Source of the DNA: JBAZLV01 sp041650055
GTDB lineage: Bacteria > Nitrospirota > UBA9217
Direction: 5' to 3'
Length of the DNA: 64,000 bases
Assembly: GCA_041650055.1 (NCBI GenBank)
Contig: JBAZLV010000005.1
Coordinates: 1 to 64,000 of the forward strand
The notes beneath the pieces are model-generated. The model saw only the letters and a program-made list of their open reading frames with translations, had not been told where the DNA came from and did not search any database. The position numbers and the translations under genes are program-made. Each line of letters begins with the position of its first letter. Positions within the stretch are counted from its first letter, which is position 1. Below are positions 28,004 through 36,991 of this stretch, piece by piece.

Positions 28004-30481
28004 ATGGACCATCAAGAAATAAAAACATCGATCAATATTGAACAGGAAATGAAAACGGCCTATCTTGACTACTCAATGAGTGTCATCGTGGGTCGGGCGC
28101 TTCCTGATGTACGAGATGGACTGAAACCAGTGCATCGCAGAATTTTGTATGCAATGTTCCGCGAAGGCTTGGTACATAATAAGAAATATTCCAAAAGCGC
28201 GGGCGTGGTCGGAGAAGTGCTCAAGAAATATCATCCGCATGGCGATAGCGCCGTCTATGACACCATGGTCAGGATGGCACAGGATTTCAACATGCGGTAT
28301 CCGCTTGTTGATGGCCAGGGAAACTTCGGGTCCGTGGACGGCGATCCTGCAGCAGCATACCGGTATACTGAAGCACGGCTTACAAAGCTGGCTGAAGAAC
28401 TTCTTGCAGATATCGATCGGGAAACGGTAGACTTTGTTCCTAATTTTGATGACACCACCATAGAGCCGAGCGTTCTTCCGACCAGAGTTCCGAATCTTCT
28501 CATTAATGGTTCCGCCGGCATTGCAGTCGGCATGGCAACGAACATACCACCTCATAATTTATCGGAAATCATCGATGGGCTAGTGATGATGATCAAGAAT
28601 CCTGATGCAACGATTCAGGATCTTATGACTGTCATTAAAGGTCCTGATTTTCCTACCGCTGGTTTTATTCACGGCTATGAAGGGATCCGGCAAGCGTTCA
28701 CCACCGGGCGAGGCATCATTCAAATGCGGGCCCGCGCAGTTATTGAGGAAGATAAAGGTGACCGTGAAAAGATCATTGTAACAGAACTTCCGTATCAGGT
28801 AAATAAAGCGCGTTTGCTTGAGCGGATTGCCGAGCTCGTGCAGGAAAAGAAAATCACAGGAATTGCCGAAGTCCGTGACGAATCGGATCGAACGGGAATG
28901 CGAATCGCGATTGACCTCAAACGAGGAGAAATTGCGCATGTTGTTCTGAATCAATTGTACAAGCACACTGCCATGCAATCAACCTTTGGTGTGATTATGT
29001 TGGCATTGGTGAATAATCAGCCCCGTGTCCTGAATTTGAAAAAGCTTCTCGCCCACTTCATTCAACATCGCCGAGAAGTGGTTGTCCGCAGAACCAAGTT
29101 TGATCTTAAAAAAGCAGAAGAGCGGGCACATATTCTTCTTGGGCTCAAGACCGCGCTCGATAATCTTGATGCGGTCATTGCGCTTATTAAACAATCTGCG
29201 AATCCTGATGAAGCCCGAACGGGTTTGATGAAGGAATTTAAGCTTTCAGAGATTCAGGCAAATGCTATCCTTGAGATGCGGCTGCAACGATTGACCGGAC
29301 TCGAACGCGAAAAGATTATTGCTGAATATGAAGAGACGCTCAAGGAAATTGACCGGTTGAATGCAATCCTTGCATCGGATAGTCTGGTAATGAACATTAT
29401 CTGTGAGGAACTCCTGGCCATTAAACAAGAATATGGCGATGAACGCAGGACAGAAATTGTTGCAACAACGACCGAGATCAATATTGAAGATCTGATTAAA
29501 GATGAAGAGATGGTTATTACCATTTCCCATTCCGGTTACATTAAGCGGAACGTGCTTACCACGTATCGAGCTCAGCGCCGTGGCGGCAAAGGCAAAATCG
29601 GAATGGAAACTAAGGAAGAGGATTTTGTCGAACGGCTTTTTACCGCAACTGCGCATAGCTATATTCTCTTTTTCACCAACAAGGGCAGGGTGTACTGGCT
29701 CAAAGTCCATCAAATTCCCGAGGCAGGAAGACAGGCCAAAGGCAAGGCTATTATTAATTTAATCAACATTCAGACTGATGAACGGGTAACGGCCGCTCTT
29801 CCGATACGCGAGTTTACCCCAGATCAATTTATTCTTATGGCGACCAAACAGGGAATTATCAAGAAAACAGAACTTGAATCGTACAGCCATCCGAGGCCAT
29901 CAGGAATCATTGCGGTTACCCTTGAAGAAGGGGATGAATTGATTGCAGCAGAAGTAACGGATGGGAAAAGTGATGTGTTCCTGGGAACTCGTGAAGGACT
30001 CTCAATCCGGTTTTCAGAAACGGATGTACGAGAAATTGGTCGTACGGGTAAAGGAGTTATCGGAATTAGACTTGATAAGACCAATGAAGTAGTTGGCATG
30101 GAGATTGTCCGAGATGATTCGACTATTCTTACCGTAACTGAAAACGGATATGGAAAGCGGAGTACACTCGAAGATTATCGGAGCCAGGGCCGAGGCGGAA
30201 AGGGTATTATTACCATCAAAACAACCGAGAAAAACGGTAGGGTGACTGGCATGGCCCAGGTTTCGGAAGAAGATGAGATCATTTTGATTACCACAAGCGG
30301 AAAAGTGTTGCGTATTCGGGCCAAGGACATATCAGTCCAAGGAAGAAATACACAGGGTGTCCGGTTATTCGATATTGAAGTGGGAGATAAAGTTGTAAGT
30401 TTTGCTAAAGTCGCAGAACGTGATGAAGAAAAAGCACCAGATAAAGAATCAAGCGAGCCTGGCCAGGAAACGAACCCATGA
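28004..30481 (+). CDS. gyrA: DNA gyrase subunit A
   Basis: The breakage-reunion subunit, 825 residues. The N-terminal winged helix carries the quinolone-determining region (YHPHGDSAVYDTMVRMAQDF) with a Ser at the key position, so no resistance change is visible. The active-site tyrosine lies in AAYRYTEARL. Mid-protein QRRGGKGKIGM is the GyrA box, which separates gyrase from topoisomerase IV. The six-bladed C-terminal wrapping domain follows, and the tail is acidic. It overlaps the next gene by ATGA. Confidence 0.97.
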   Translation: MDHQEIKTSINIEQEMKTAYLDYSMSVIVGRALPDVRDGLKPVHRRILYAMFREGLVHNKKYSKSAGVVGEVLKKYHPHGDSAVYDTMVRMAQDFNMRYPLVDGQGNFGSVDGDPAAAYRYTEARLTKLAEELLADIDRETVDFVPNFDDTTIEPSVLPTRVPNLLINGSAGIAVGMATNIPPHNLSEIIDGLVMMIKNPDATIQDLMTVIKGPDFPTAGFIHGYEGIRQAFTTGRGIIQMRARAVIEEDKGDREKIIVTELPYQVNKARLLERIAELVQEKKITGIAEVRDESDRTGMRIAIDLKRGEIAHVVLNQLYKHTAMQSTFGVIMLALVNNQPRVLNLKKLLAHFIQHRREVVVRRTKFDLKKAEERAHILLGLKTALDNLDAVIALIKQSANPDEARTGLMKEFKLSEIQANAILEMRLQRLTGLEREKIIAEYEETLKEIDRLNAILASDSLVMNIICEELLAIKQEYGDERRTEIVATTTEINIEDLIKDEEMVITISHSGYIKRNVLTTYRAQRRGGKGKIGMETKEEDFVERLFTATAHSYILFFTNKGRVYWLKVHQIPEAGRQAKGKAIINLINIQTDERVTAALPIREFTPDQFILMATKQGIIKKTELESYSHPRPSGIIAVTLEEGDELIAAEVTDGKSDVFLGTREGLSIRFSETDVREIGRTGKGVIGIRLDKTNEVVGMEIVRDDSTILTVTENGYGKRSTLEDYRSQGRGGKGIITIKTTEKNGRVTGMAQVSEEDEIILITTSGKVLRIRAKDISVQGRNTQGVRLFDIEVGDKVVSFAKVAERDEEKAPDKESSEPGQETNP

Positions 30482-31263
30482 TGAACAAATTGGCAATTCT
30501 TCTGCTGATGCTTCTGGTGGGATGTGATGTTTTTGACAAGGCAGCGATTAAAGAGTTCGAAACAGCGACTAAAAAATGGAATGCAGGCGATTATCAAACC
30601 GCGGTATCTCTGTATTTTGCGCTTGTCAAGGAGCATCCGCACAGTTCCAAGGCAGATGACGCTCTGTACTGGGCAGCAGTCACGCAGTTTTTGTATCTGG
30701 GTGAAACTGAAAAATCGCTCCAGACTTTGCGGCTGCTGTTGAAGCGGTATCCGAACAGAGACATGACTCCTCATGCTCAGTGGTACATCGCCCAGATTTA
30801 TGAATTAGGGTATAATGATTATCCTCAAGCAATCCAAGAGTATCGCAAGGCCGCAGCGCTTTCTAACCGGGACGTGCAGGAAAAAAGTTTATACGGACTT
30901 GCTGAATGTTTGTTCCGAATAGGAAAAAACGATGAAGCTCGGGAGACGTGGATGCGCCAGATATCCCAGTTCCCGAACGGGCCACAATCCCGGCTTGCCT
31001 ATTTTCGGCTCGGAACAGCAGCATTTGCAAAGGGAGATATCGAAAAGGCAAAAGCCCTGTATCGTAAAACCCTTCAAAACAGCACAGACAAGGAACTCGC
31101 GGTCAAGGCAAAATTTTCACTTGCCGGTTGTCTGGAAGCAGAAGATAATTTGAACGAGGCGCTCACGCTTTATCGAGATATTGAACAGGAGTATCCCAAT
31201 CGGGAGGCTATTCAGATCAAGATTAAAGCACTCGAGACCAGGATTCAAAAGAAAAAATATTGA
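30478..31263 (+). CDS. outer-membrane TPR lipoprotein (YbgF/BamD-like)
   Basis: A 261-residue lipoprotein with the lipobox LLMLLVGC at about residue 16. Repeated TPR or Sel1-type helices follow: WNAGDYQTAVSLYFALVKEH, SLQTLRLLLKRYPNRD, YPQAIQEYRKAAALSNRD, FAKGDIEKAKALYRKTLQNS and NEALTLYRDIEQEYPN. The arrangement resembles BamD/YbgF scaffold lipoproteins of the envelope. The exact role is not determinable. Translation is probably coupled to gyrA by the ATGA overlap, an unusual neighbour for an envelope protein. Confidence 0.8.
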   Translation: MMNKLAILLLMLLVGCDVFDKAAIKEFETATKKWNAGDYQTAVSLYFALVKEHPHSSKADDALYWAAVTQFLYLGETEKSLQTLRLLLKRYPNRDMTPHAQWYIAQIYELGYNDYPQAIQEYRKAAALSNRDVQEKSLYGLAECLFRIGKNDEARETWMRQISQFPNGPQSRLAYFRLGTAAFAKGDIEKAKALYRKTLQNSTDKELAVKAKFSLAGCLEAEDNLNEALTLYRDIEQEYPNREAIQIKIKALETRIQKKKY

Positions 31264-31290
31264 CAAGCAGAAAGGGGAATGATACTTTAC

Positions 31291-32583
31291 ATGCTCGATT
31301 TGCGCTTTGTCAGAGACAATCAAGAGCAGGTCAAAGCCGCGCTTGCGAGACGCGGACTTTCAATTGATCTTTCTGAATTTCTTACACTCGATTCACGAAG
31401 GCGGGAAGCACAGCAAGAGATCGAAACCCTTCGCCGCAAACGAAATGAAGTATCCGAACTGATCGGCCGGCTTAAGAAAACAGGCGAACCTGCGGAAGAT
31501 AAAGTTGCAGAGATGCGTTCGGTCGGCGACACAATTACCGAGCTTGAAACCGTTGTTCGGAATGTTGAAGAATCCCAACGCACTATTCTTTTAACCATTC
31601 CGAACCTTCCCCATAGCACGGTTCCTGACGGAAAAGACGAAAACGATAATGTGGAAATCCGGCGGTGGTCACCGGAAGGTACTGAACCGAAATCGTGGCC
31701 ATTTGAACCAAAGCCGCATTGGGATCTTGCCGAATATTTAGATATTATTGATTTTGATCGGGCTGCCAAAATTACGGGAGCCCGCTTTGCTCTTTATAAA
31801 GGATTGGGAGCCAGGCTTGAGCGTGCGCTGATCAATTTCATGCTCGATCTTCATACCCAAGAACACGGATATCAGGAAGTCTTGCCGCCGTTTATGGTGA
31901 ACAAGGTGAGCATGACCGCGACCGGCCAGCTGCCCAAGTTTGAAGAGGAGCTATTCAAGGTTGAGAATGGGATGTATTATCTCATTCCGACCGCGGAAGT
32001 TCCGGTCACGAATATTCACCGGGATGAAATCCTGCAGGATGAAAGCCTGCCGATTTTATATACGGCATATACTCCCTGTTTCCGGCGTGAAGCAGGATCA
32101 TACGGAAAAGATACCCGGGGGCTCATCAGGCAGCACCAGTTCAATAAAGTCGAATTAGTAAAATTTACCCGGCCTGAAGATTCCTATGAGGAACTTGAAA
32201 AGCTGACCAGGAATGCCGAAGAAGTGTTGAAACGGCTTGGTCTGCCGTATCGGGTAGTTGCGTTAAGTACAGGTGATCTCGGTTTTTCAGCGGCAAAGAC
32301 CTATGATTTGGAGGTCTGGCTGCCATCACAAAACCGATATCGAGAAATATCCTCCTGCTCTAATTTTGAAGATTTCCAGGCGCGGCGGGGCAATGTCCGA
32401 TACAAGCCCAAAGCAAACAAGAAAACCGAATTCGTTCATACGTTAAACGGATCTGGTCTTGCGGTCGGCCGCACCCTTGTTGCCATTCTTGAAAACTTTC
32501 AAGAAGCCGATGGAAGTATTGTAATCCCCGAAGCATTACGATCCTCTATGGGCGGGGTGGAGAAGATAAAGAAAAGTTCCTAG
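31291..32583 (+). CDS. serS: serine--tRNA ligase
   Basis: Charges tRNA-Ser (and tRNA-Sec). The 430-residue class II enzyme has the N-terminal coiled-coil arm (residues ~25-100, rich in Glu, Arg and Lys), motif 2 FRREAGSYGKDTRGLIRQHQ and motif 3 GSGLAVGRTLVAILENFQEA. Another in-frame ATG exists at 31279, but MLDLRFVRDN at 31291 is the standard start. All four tRNA-Ser genes seen in the window follow within 1.4 kb. Confidence 0.96.
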   Translation: MLDLRFVRDNQEQVKAALARRGLSIDLSEFLTLDSRRREAQQEIETLRRKRNEVSELIGRLKKTGEPAEDKVAEMRSVGDTITELETVVRNVEESQRTILLTIPNLPHSTVPDGKDENDNVEIRRWSPEGTEPKSWPFEPKPHWDLAEYLDIIDFDRAAKITGARFALYKGLGARLERALINFMLDLHTQEHGYQEVLPPFMVNKVSMTATGQLPKFEEELFKVENGMYYLIPTAEVPVTNIHRDEILQDESLPILYTAYTPCFRREAGSYGKDTRGLIRQHQFNKVELVKFTRPEDSYEELEKLTRNAEEVLKRLGLPYRVVALSTGDLGFSAAKTYDLEVWLPSQNRYREISSCSNFEDFQARRGNVRYKPKANKKTEFVHTLNGSGLAVGRTLVAILENFQEADGSIVIPEALRSSMGGVEKIKKSS

Positions 32584-32653
32584 TTCCTAGTTCGAAGTTC
32601 AGAGTTCAAAGTAACGTCAATCACTCAGGACTATGAATTTTGAACTGAAGTTA
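32582..32653. repeat. tRNA-spacer dyad repeat, copy 1
   Basis: GTTCAGAGTTCAAAGT and a partly complementary TTTTGAACTGAAGTT half lie between serS and the first tRNA-Ser. It belongs to a four-copy family with arms of the type AGTTCAAAGT and ACTTTGAACT. Confidence 0.65.
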
Positions 32654-32657
32654 ATCC

Positions 32658-32743
<86 letters not shown>

Positions 32744-32752
32744 GTAAAATGA

Positions 32753-32831
32753 TAGTTCTGAGTTCATAGTTAAAAGTTCAAAGTAAATCAACTACTCAGA
32801 ACTTTGAACTCTGAACTTTGTACTGTAGTTA
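32753..32831. repeat. tRNA-spacer dyad repeat, copy 2
   Basis: The best-preserved copy. AGTTCAAAGTAAATCA and ACTTTGAACTCTGAAC form a dyad between tRNA-Ser(TGA) and tRNA-Ser(GCT), ending in TTTGTACTGTAGTTATC, a tail shared with the other copies. Confidence 0.7.
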
Positions 32832-32834
32832 TCC

Positions 32835-32924
32835 GGAGAGGTGGCCGAGCGGCTGAAGGCAGCTGCCTGCTAAGCAGTTGTGGGGGTAACTCCACCCCGG
32901 GTTCGAATCCCGGCCTCTCCGCCA
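32835..32924 (+). tRNA. tRNA-Ser(GCT)
   Basis: Class II tRNA with acceptor arms GGAGAGG and CCTCTCC, anticodon GCT at 32869-32871, a long variable arm and encoded CCA. Reads AGC and AGU. Confidence 0.96.
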
Positions 32925-32942
32925 TTTTTTTTAGAGCAGTAC

Positions 32943-33019
32943 GCGCCCATAGCTCAGTTGGATAGAGCGACGGACTACGAATCCGTAGGCCAGAGGTTCG
33001 AATCCTCTTGGGCGCGCCA
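32943..33019 (+). tRNA. tRNA-Arg(ACG)
   Basis: 77 bases, acceptor arms GCGCCCA and TGGGCGC, anticodon ACG at 32977-32979, CCA encoded. A34 is the expected TadA substrate (inosine to read CGU, CGC and CGA), and tadA is the next gene. Its 3' third is duplicated at 33162-33194. Confidence 0.96.
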
Positions 33020-33068
33020 GTGTTGTTATCCTACACTGAAAATTTGCACGATAGATATATGTGAAGAA

Positions 33069-33142
33069 CCTCTGGCCAGGGGTTCAAGGGGAGAATCCCC
33101 TTGAACTTGGGGGAGATGCCAGAGGGGGCGAGCCCCTTCTGG
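33069..33142. repeat. nested-hairpin element beside tRNA-Arg
   Basis: CCTCTGGC (33069) pairs with GCCAGAGG (33118), enclosing a perfect 10-bp stem GTTCAAGGGG/CCCCTTGAAC (33082-33106). A further stem CCAGAGGGGG/CCCCTTCTGG follows (33119-33142), sharing bases with the outer one. It lies between tRNA-Arg and the duplicated tRNA-Arg 3' end and is not explained by any gene. Confidence 0.65.
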
Positions 33143-33161
33143 GGAGCCCTTTACGGGCGAC

Positions 33162-33194
33162 GGCCAGACGGTTCGAATCCTCTAGGGCGCGCCA
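33162..33194 (+). pseudogene. tRNA-Arg 3'-end fragment
   Basis: GGCCAGACGGTTCGAATCC and TCTAGGGCGCGCCA repeat the variable loop, T-arm and acceptor/CCA end of tRNA-Arg(ACG) (32988-33019), with an extra C and one substitution. No 5' part is present, so it cannot fold as a tRNA. It resembles an attachment-site duplicate left by an element. Confidence 0.85.
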
Positions 33195-33205
33195 ATAGAT
33201 ATTTC

Positions 33206-33658
33206 ATGATGCAAACACATGAAACGTTCATGGGCTTGGCGCTGGCTGAAGCGGAAAAAGCAGCTGCCGTTGGAGAAACACCCATTGGTGCGGTTCTGGT
33301 CATTGAAAACACAGTAATTGCAACAGCGCATAACATGCGCGAAACTGCTCACGATCCTACGGCGCATGCGGAAATGATTGTCTTACGCGAAGCATCAGCG
33401 AAACTTGGCAGATGGCGTCTTTCGGATGCAATTCTGTATGTGACGCTTGAACCGTGTCTTATGTGCGCAGGCGCAATGGTGCTTGCAAGGATCAACAAAC
33501 TGGTGTATGGATGCAGAGATCCGAAAGCAGGCGCACTCGGATCGGTTTATGATGTTGTCCGCGACAACCGGTTGAATCATGCCTATGCAATCATTCCTGG
33601 CATTCGAGAAGCTGAATGCCGGAATCTGTTAGAGCGATTTTTTAAGAAGTTACGTTAA
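33206..33658 (+). CDS. tadA: tRNA-specific adenosine deaminase
   Basis: Deaminates A34 of tRNA-Arg(ACG) to inosine. The 150-residue protein has the zinc and catalytic motifs DPTAHAEMIVLREAS and TLEPCLMCAGAM (H-A-E and P-C-x2-C), followed by INKLVYGCRDPKAGALGSV, which fits TadA rather than generic CMP deaminases. ATG 33206 gives a family-length N-terminus; no Shine-Dalgarno is evident. A longer upstream frame runs through the tRNA fragment and is not plausible. Its substrate tRNA is 187 bp upstream. Confidence 0.93.
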   Translation: MMQTHETFMGLALAEAEKAAAVGETPIGAVLVIENTVIATAHNMRETAHDPTAHAEMIVLREASAKLGRWRLSDAILYVTLEPCLMCAGAMVLARINKLVYGCRDPKAGALGSVYDVVRDNRLNHAYAIIPGIREAECRNLLERFFKKLR

Positions 33659-33664
33659 AAGGAT

Positions 33665-33731
33665 TCACAGTTCGAAGTAGAGGGAATCAATTACTCAGAA
33701 CTATAAACTCTGAACTTTGTACTGTGATTAT
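33665..33731. repeat. tRNA-spacer dyad repeat, copy 3
   Basis: Matches copies 1 and 2 (CAGTTCGAAGTAGAG, then ACTCTGAACTTTGTACTGTG). It precedes tRNA-Ser(CGA). Confidence 0.65.
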
Positions 33732-33733
33732 CT

Positions 33734-33824
33734 GGAGAGGTGGCCGAGCTGGCTGAAGGCGGCAGACTCGAAATCTGTTGTGGGGGTAACTCCACCGGGG
33801 GTTCAAATCCCTCCCTCTCCGCCA
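33734..33824 (+). tRNA. tRNA-Ser(CGA)
   Basis: Class II tRNA with acceptor arms GGAGAGG and CCTCTCC, anticodon CGA at 33769-33771, a long variable arm very similar to tRNA-Ser(GCT), and CCA encoded. Reads UCG. Confidence 0.96.
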
Positions 33825-33887
33825 TGAAAAACCGAGACCATTCAGCTTAAACGGTTTAAGCCGTTTAAACCGAAGACGTAAAAAACT

Positions 33888-33975
33888 GGAGAGGTGGCCG
33901 AGCGGCTGAAGGCGCACGCTTGGAAAGCGTGTTTAGGGAAACCTAACGTGGGTTCAAATCCCACCCTCTCCGCCA
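33888..33975 (+). tRNA. tRNA-Ser(GGA)
   Basis: Class II tRNA with acceptor arms GGAGAGG and CCTCTCC, anticodon GGA at 33922-33924, CCA encoded. Reads UCC and UCU, completing the serine set. Confidence 0.96.
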
Positions 33976-33978
33976 GAT

Positions 33979-34046
33979 TCTAAAAGTTCTGAGTTCAAAG
34001 TAAAAATCAGTTACTCTGAACTGTGAACCCCCGAACTGAGAACTGT
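33979..34046. repeat. tRNA-spacer dyad repeat, copy 4
   Basis: AGTTCTGAGTTCAAAGT and ACTCTGAACTGTGAAC, ending in ACTGAGAACTGTTC. It lies between tRNA-Ser(GGA) and the SRP RNA. Confidence 0.6.
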
Positions 34047-34055
34047 TCTAATGCG

Positions 34056-34165
34056 CTCACAAGCCCGGGTCCTGCGCGACCAAGGTCCGTGAATCCCGTC
34101 AGGTCCGGAAGGAAGCAGCGGTAAACGGGTTCCTGGTGCGCCGCAGGGGAGCCCGGGTTTGTGAG
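34056..34165 (+). ncRNA. ffs: signal recognition particle RNA (4.5S, bacterial small type)
   Basis: It carries the invariant SRP domain IV loop (GTCAGGTCCGGAAGGAAGC at about 34098, then AGCGGTAA). The closing stem pairs CTCACAAGCCCGGG at the 5' end with CCCGGGTTTGTGAG at the 3' end. A T run follows directly and acts as terminator. The ffs-dnaX-ybaB-recR order is a common bacterial arrangement. Confidence 0.95.
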
Positions 34166-34185
34166 TTTTTTATTTGAGGTAAAGA

Positions 34186-35805
34186 GTGAGTTACCAGGTT
34201 TTGGCACGAAAGTGGCGGCCACAGGTTTTTGAAGATGTTGTTGGCCAGTCACATATTACCCGCACGCTCCAGAATGCGATCGGTTCTGGCAGATTGGCAC
34301 ATGCATTCTTATTTTCAGGGCCACGTGGTGTCGGAAAAACCACTACAGCGCGAATTCTTGCCAAAGCGCTCAACTGCGCAAACGGGCCCACACCAGTGCC
34401 TTGCGGTACCTGCGATTCCTGTCTTGAGACTACAGCAGGAAACTCCGTAGATGTGATGGAAATCGATGGAGCATCGAATCGGGGTATTGAACATATCCGG
34501 GAACTGCGCGAGGCGGTAAAGTATGCCCCGGTTTCCGGCAAGTACAAGGTGTATGTCATCGACGAAGTTCACATGCTCACGAATGAAGCGTTTAACGCGT
34601 TGCTCAAAACGCTTGAAGAGCCTCCGCCACATGTTATTTTTATTTTTGCTACCACAGAACCCCAAAAGATTCCAGCTACCATCCATTCCCGATGTCAGCG
34701 TTACGGTTTTAAACGTATTCTATTAAGTGAAATTACCAGCCGTCTCCGCCACATTGCTGATGCAGAAGAAATTCAGATCACCGATCAGGGGCTTACTGCA
34801 ATTGCGCGTGCAGCCGAAGGCAGCATGCGTGATTCCCAAAGTCTTTTAGATCAGGCCGTTTCTTACAGCGGGAAAAAAATCGAAGACGAAGATCTACAAA
34901 TTATTCTCGGTACGGTTCCTCAGGCGTTTCTGTTAAAATTCATGGGAGCGCTGCTTGTTCGCGATGCTGCAGAGCTGCTGAAACAAATCGATACACTGCT
35001 TGAACAAGGCCAGGATATGCGCCAGTTCCTGGGAGGAGTGATCGAACATCTCCGGAACCTGCTGGTTGTCAAGGTCGCAAAGGATCCGGGCCGTATTATT
35101 GAACTTCCTTCGGCCGACATTGAAGCCTTGAAACAGCAGGCCGCTGATCCGAAAACAGAACACCTGCTCCTGCTTTTTGACAGCCTGTCCAAAACGCTTG
35201 ATGAAATGCGGTGGTCTGCTTATCAACGGTTTACTTTTGAAGTGGGAATTGTGAAGGCATGTGCGATAACTTCCATGAAACCGATTGCCGAAGTGCTTTC
35301 CCAGGTTCAGGAACTCGAAACACGCCTTGCTTCGGGTCATGCTGTAGCAGGTCAGGCTTCCATTGCTTCAGAACAGGTTTCTCAATATCAGCTTCAGCAT
35401 GCAAAAAAGACTGAACCATCTTCTCAAACAATATCGAAAGTAGGAACCGAGAACCTCTGGGGATCGATACATGCGGCGATAAAAACAAAGAAGCCGAGTC
35501 TTGCTTCATTTCTGGAGCATGCGTGCCTGATCGAGGCTTCAGAAGGTAAACTGGTGATCGGCGTGTATGGCGGCTTTCAGATCGGCCAACTGGAGAAACC
35601 GGAAAATAAAAAGCACCTCGAAGAAACTGCATCGGATATTTTGAAGCAGAAAATCCAGATTACGATACGACCCCTGCAAGAACCGCCTGTCGCAGATGGA
35701 AAAATAAAAAAAACACAAAAAGCCGCACACAAGGAACCCGACCCCAGCCTTAATAATGTGCTTGAAGTTTTTACCCAGGGAACGGTGATCGAATCCGATC
35801 AGTAA
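34186..35805 (+). CDS. dnaX: DNA polymerase III subunits gamma/tau
   Basis: Clamp-loader ATPase of 539 residues, starting at GTG 34186 (SYQVLARKWRPQVFEDVVGQ) with GAGG upstream. Walker A is FSGPRGVGKTTTARILAKAL. A four-cysteine zinc module follows (C near residue 65, then CGTCDSC), then YVIDEVHMLTNEAFNALLKT and the sensor/arginine-finger region. The C-terminal ~170 residues are variable and could hold tau functions or be divided by frameshifting; no obvious slippery A-run with hairpin was identified. Confidence 0.95.
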   Translation: MSYQVLARKWRPQVFEDVVGQSHITRTLQNAIGSGRLAHAFLFSGPRGVGKTTTARILAKALNCANGPTPVPCGTCDSCLETTAGNSVDVMEIDGASNRGIEHIRELREAVKYAPVSGKYKVYVIDEVHMLTNEAFNALLKTLEEPPPHVIFIFATTEPQKIPATIHSRCQRYGFKRILLSEITSRLRHIADAEEIQITDQGLTAIARAAEGSMRDSQSLLDQAVSYSGKKIEDEDLQIILGTVPQAFLLKFMGALLVRDAAELLKQIDTLLEQGQDMRQFLGGVIEHLRNLLVVKVAKDPGRIIELPSADIEALKQQAADPKTEHLLLLFDSLSKTLDEMRWSAYQRFTFEVGIVKACAITSMKPIAEVLSQVQELETRLASGHAVAGQASIASEQVSQYQLQHAKKTEPSSQTISKVGTENLWGSIHAAIKTKKPSLASFLEHACLIEASEGKLVIGVYGGFQIGQLEKPENKKHLEETASDILKQKIQITIRPLQEPPVADGKIKKTQKAAHKEPDPSLNNVLEVFTQGTVIESDQ

Positions 35806-35952
35806 TCGCACCTCTTGTTTCCTCGTTTCCAGAAGACGTCCCTATCTGAAAATTCCATTATTTCGCTTGCAAAACCGGGAAAAGTATTCTATTATGGTTT
35901 TTTAATGCTGAAAGGATTTCAATCTCCTGAGAAAAAAACCGGGATTAAGCGC

Positions 35953-36273
35953 ATGTCAAAAAACATTATTGGAAATTTAATGAAGCAGGCCCAGCAGATG
36001 CAGGAGCGGGTCAAGAAACTGCAGGAAGAGGCAGCTGGAAAAACCATTGAAGCTTCCGCAGGCGGCGGTATGGTTACCGTTGTTGCAAATGGCCGGCAAG
36101 AAATTCTTTCAATCAAGATTGATCCTTCTGTCGTTGACCCGAATGACATTGATATGCTTCAGGACTTGGTTACTGCAGCGGTGAATGAAGCCCTTCGCAA
36201 ATCCCAGGATCTTATGAAGGAAGAAATGGCCAATCTGACCGCCGGCATGGGTTTGCCGCCCGGCTTGATTTAG
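35953..36273 (+). CDS. ybaB: nucleoid-associated protein YbaB/EbfC
   Basis: A 106-residue DNA-binding protein with the family core NLMKQAQQMQERVKKLQEE, GGGMVTVVANGRQEILSIKI and DPNDIDMLQDLVTAAVNEAL. ATG 35953 gives the usual length; the open frame extends 46 codons upstream without family similarity. It lies between dnaX and recR as in many genomes. Confidence 0.92.
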   Translation: MSKNIIGNLMKQAQQMQERVKKLQEEAAGKTIEASAGGGMVTVVANGRQEILSIKIDPSVVDPNDIDMLQDLVTAAVNEALRKSQDLMKEEMANLTAGMGLPPGLI

Positions 36274-36370
36274 ATGCCACTGATGCAGGATGGAACAAGG
36301 CGGCCATAACAAAACCGGAAGGATGATCGATCGGGAAGCAGTAGAACAATCCTCCCGATTAAAGAAAAAG

Positions 36371-36991
36371 ATGAATGCCGGCGCTCAGGCATCTGAAGTT
36401 TCCGGCAAAGGCCTGGGCAGGATGGTTGAAGCGTTCATGAAACTTCCGGGAATCGGTAAAAAAAGCGCTGAACGCCTTGCGTTTGCGGTATTGGAAATGC
36501 CGATGGACGAAGCAAGCGGAATAGCGCAGGCTATCCTCGATCTAAAACAGCACAGCCGTCATTGCCAGATTTGCAACAACATCACCGAAGACGAAACCTG
36601 CAGCATCTGTCGAGATGAACATCGAGATGCTTCCCGTATCTGCGTTGTTGAAGAGCCGAGCAATATTCTCATTCTGGAAAAAACCGGCATTTTTCGAGGA
36701 CGCTACCATGTGATCATGGGCGCGCTTGCACCCCTGGACGGAATCGGTCCGGAAAACCTCAAAATCGACACGCTTCTCGACCGGCTCAAGTCAGGAGGCA
36801 TCACGGAGGTCATTCTTGCGACGAACCCGACAACCAAGGGAGAAATGACTGCTTTGTACCTTTCAAAATTGATCAAACCGCTCGGCATTGGGGTCAGCCG
36901 GATCGCATACGGTCTTCCCGTGGGCGGCGATATTGAATATGCCGATGCCAGCACGATTCAGCGGGCTTTGGAAGGTAGACGTGCAATGTAA
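36371..36991 (+). CDS. recR: recombination protein RecR
   Basis: Acts with RecF and RecO to load RecA at gaps. About 206 residues: an N-terminal helix-hairpin-helix (FMKLPGIGKKSAERLAFAVL), a four-cysteine zinc finger (CQICNNITEDETCSICRDEH), a TOPRIM domain (ICVVEEPSNILILEKTGIFR, GRYHVIMGALAPLDG) and the C-terminal RIAYGLPVGGDIEYADASTI. The frame is open from 36290 (ATG 36290 and 36323 are alternatives); 36371 gives the family length. No strong ribosome binding site decides it. Confidence 0.92.
   Translation: MNAGAQASEVSGKGLGRMVEAFMKLPGIGKKSAERLAFAVLEMPMDEASGIAQAILDLKQHSRHCQICNNITEDETCSICRDEHRDASRICVVEEPSNILILEKTGIFRGRYHVIMGALAPLDGIGPENLKIDTLLDRLKSGGITEVILATNPTTKGEMTALYLSKLIKPLGIGVSRIAYGLPVGGDIEYADASTIQRALEGRRAM

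Noticed and set aside
33101..33205. Upstream in-frame extension of tadA
   Set aside because: The extension runs through the tRNA-Arg fragment and hairpin element and has no TadA similarity; ATG 33206 gives the family length.
33845..33872. GCTTAAACGG-type inverted repeat ahead of tRNA-Ser(GGA)
   Set aside because: It is a short imperfect dyad with no second copy found in the window, so no element or operator can be supported.
34186..35805. Programmed frameshift in dnaX
   Set aside because: No A-rich slippery heptamer followed by a hairpin could be placed confidently, so the tau/gamma split is not claimed.
35815..35952. N-terminal extension of the YbaB frame
   Set aside because: The family starts at MSKNIIGNLMKQ; the upstream codons show no similarity.
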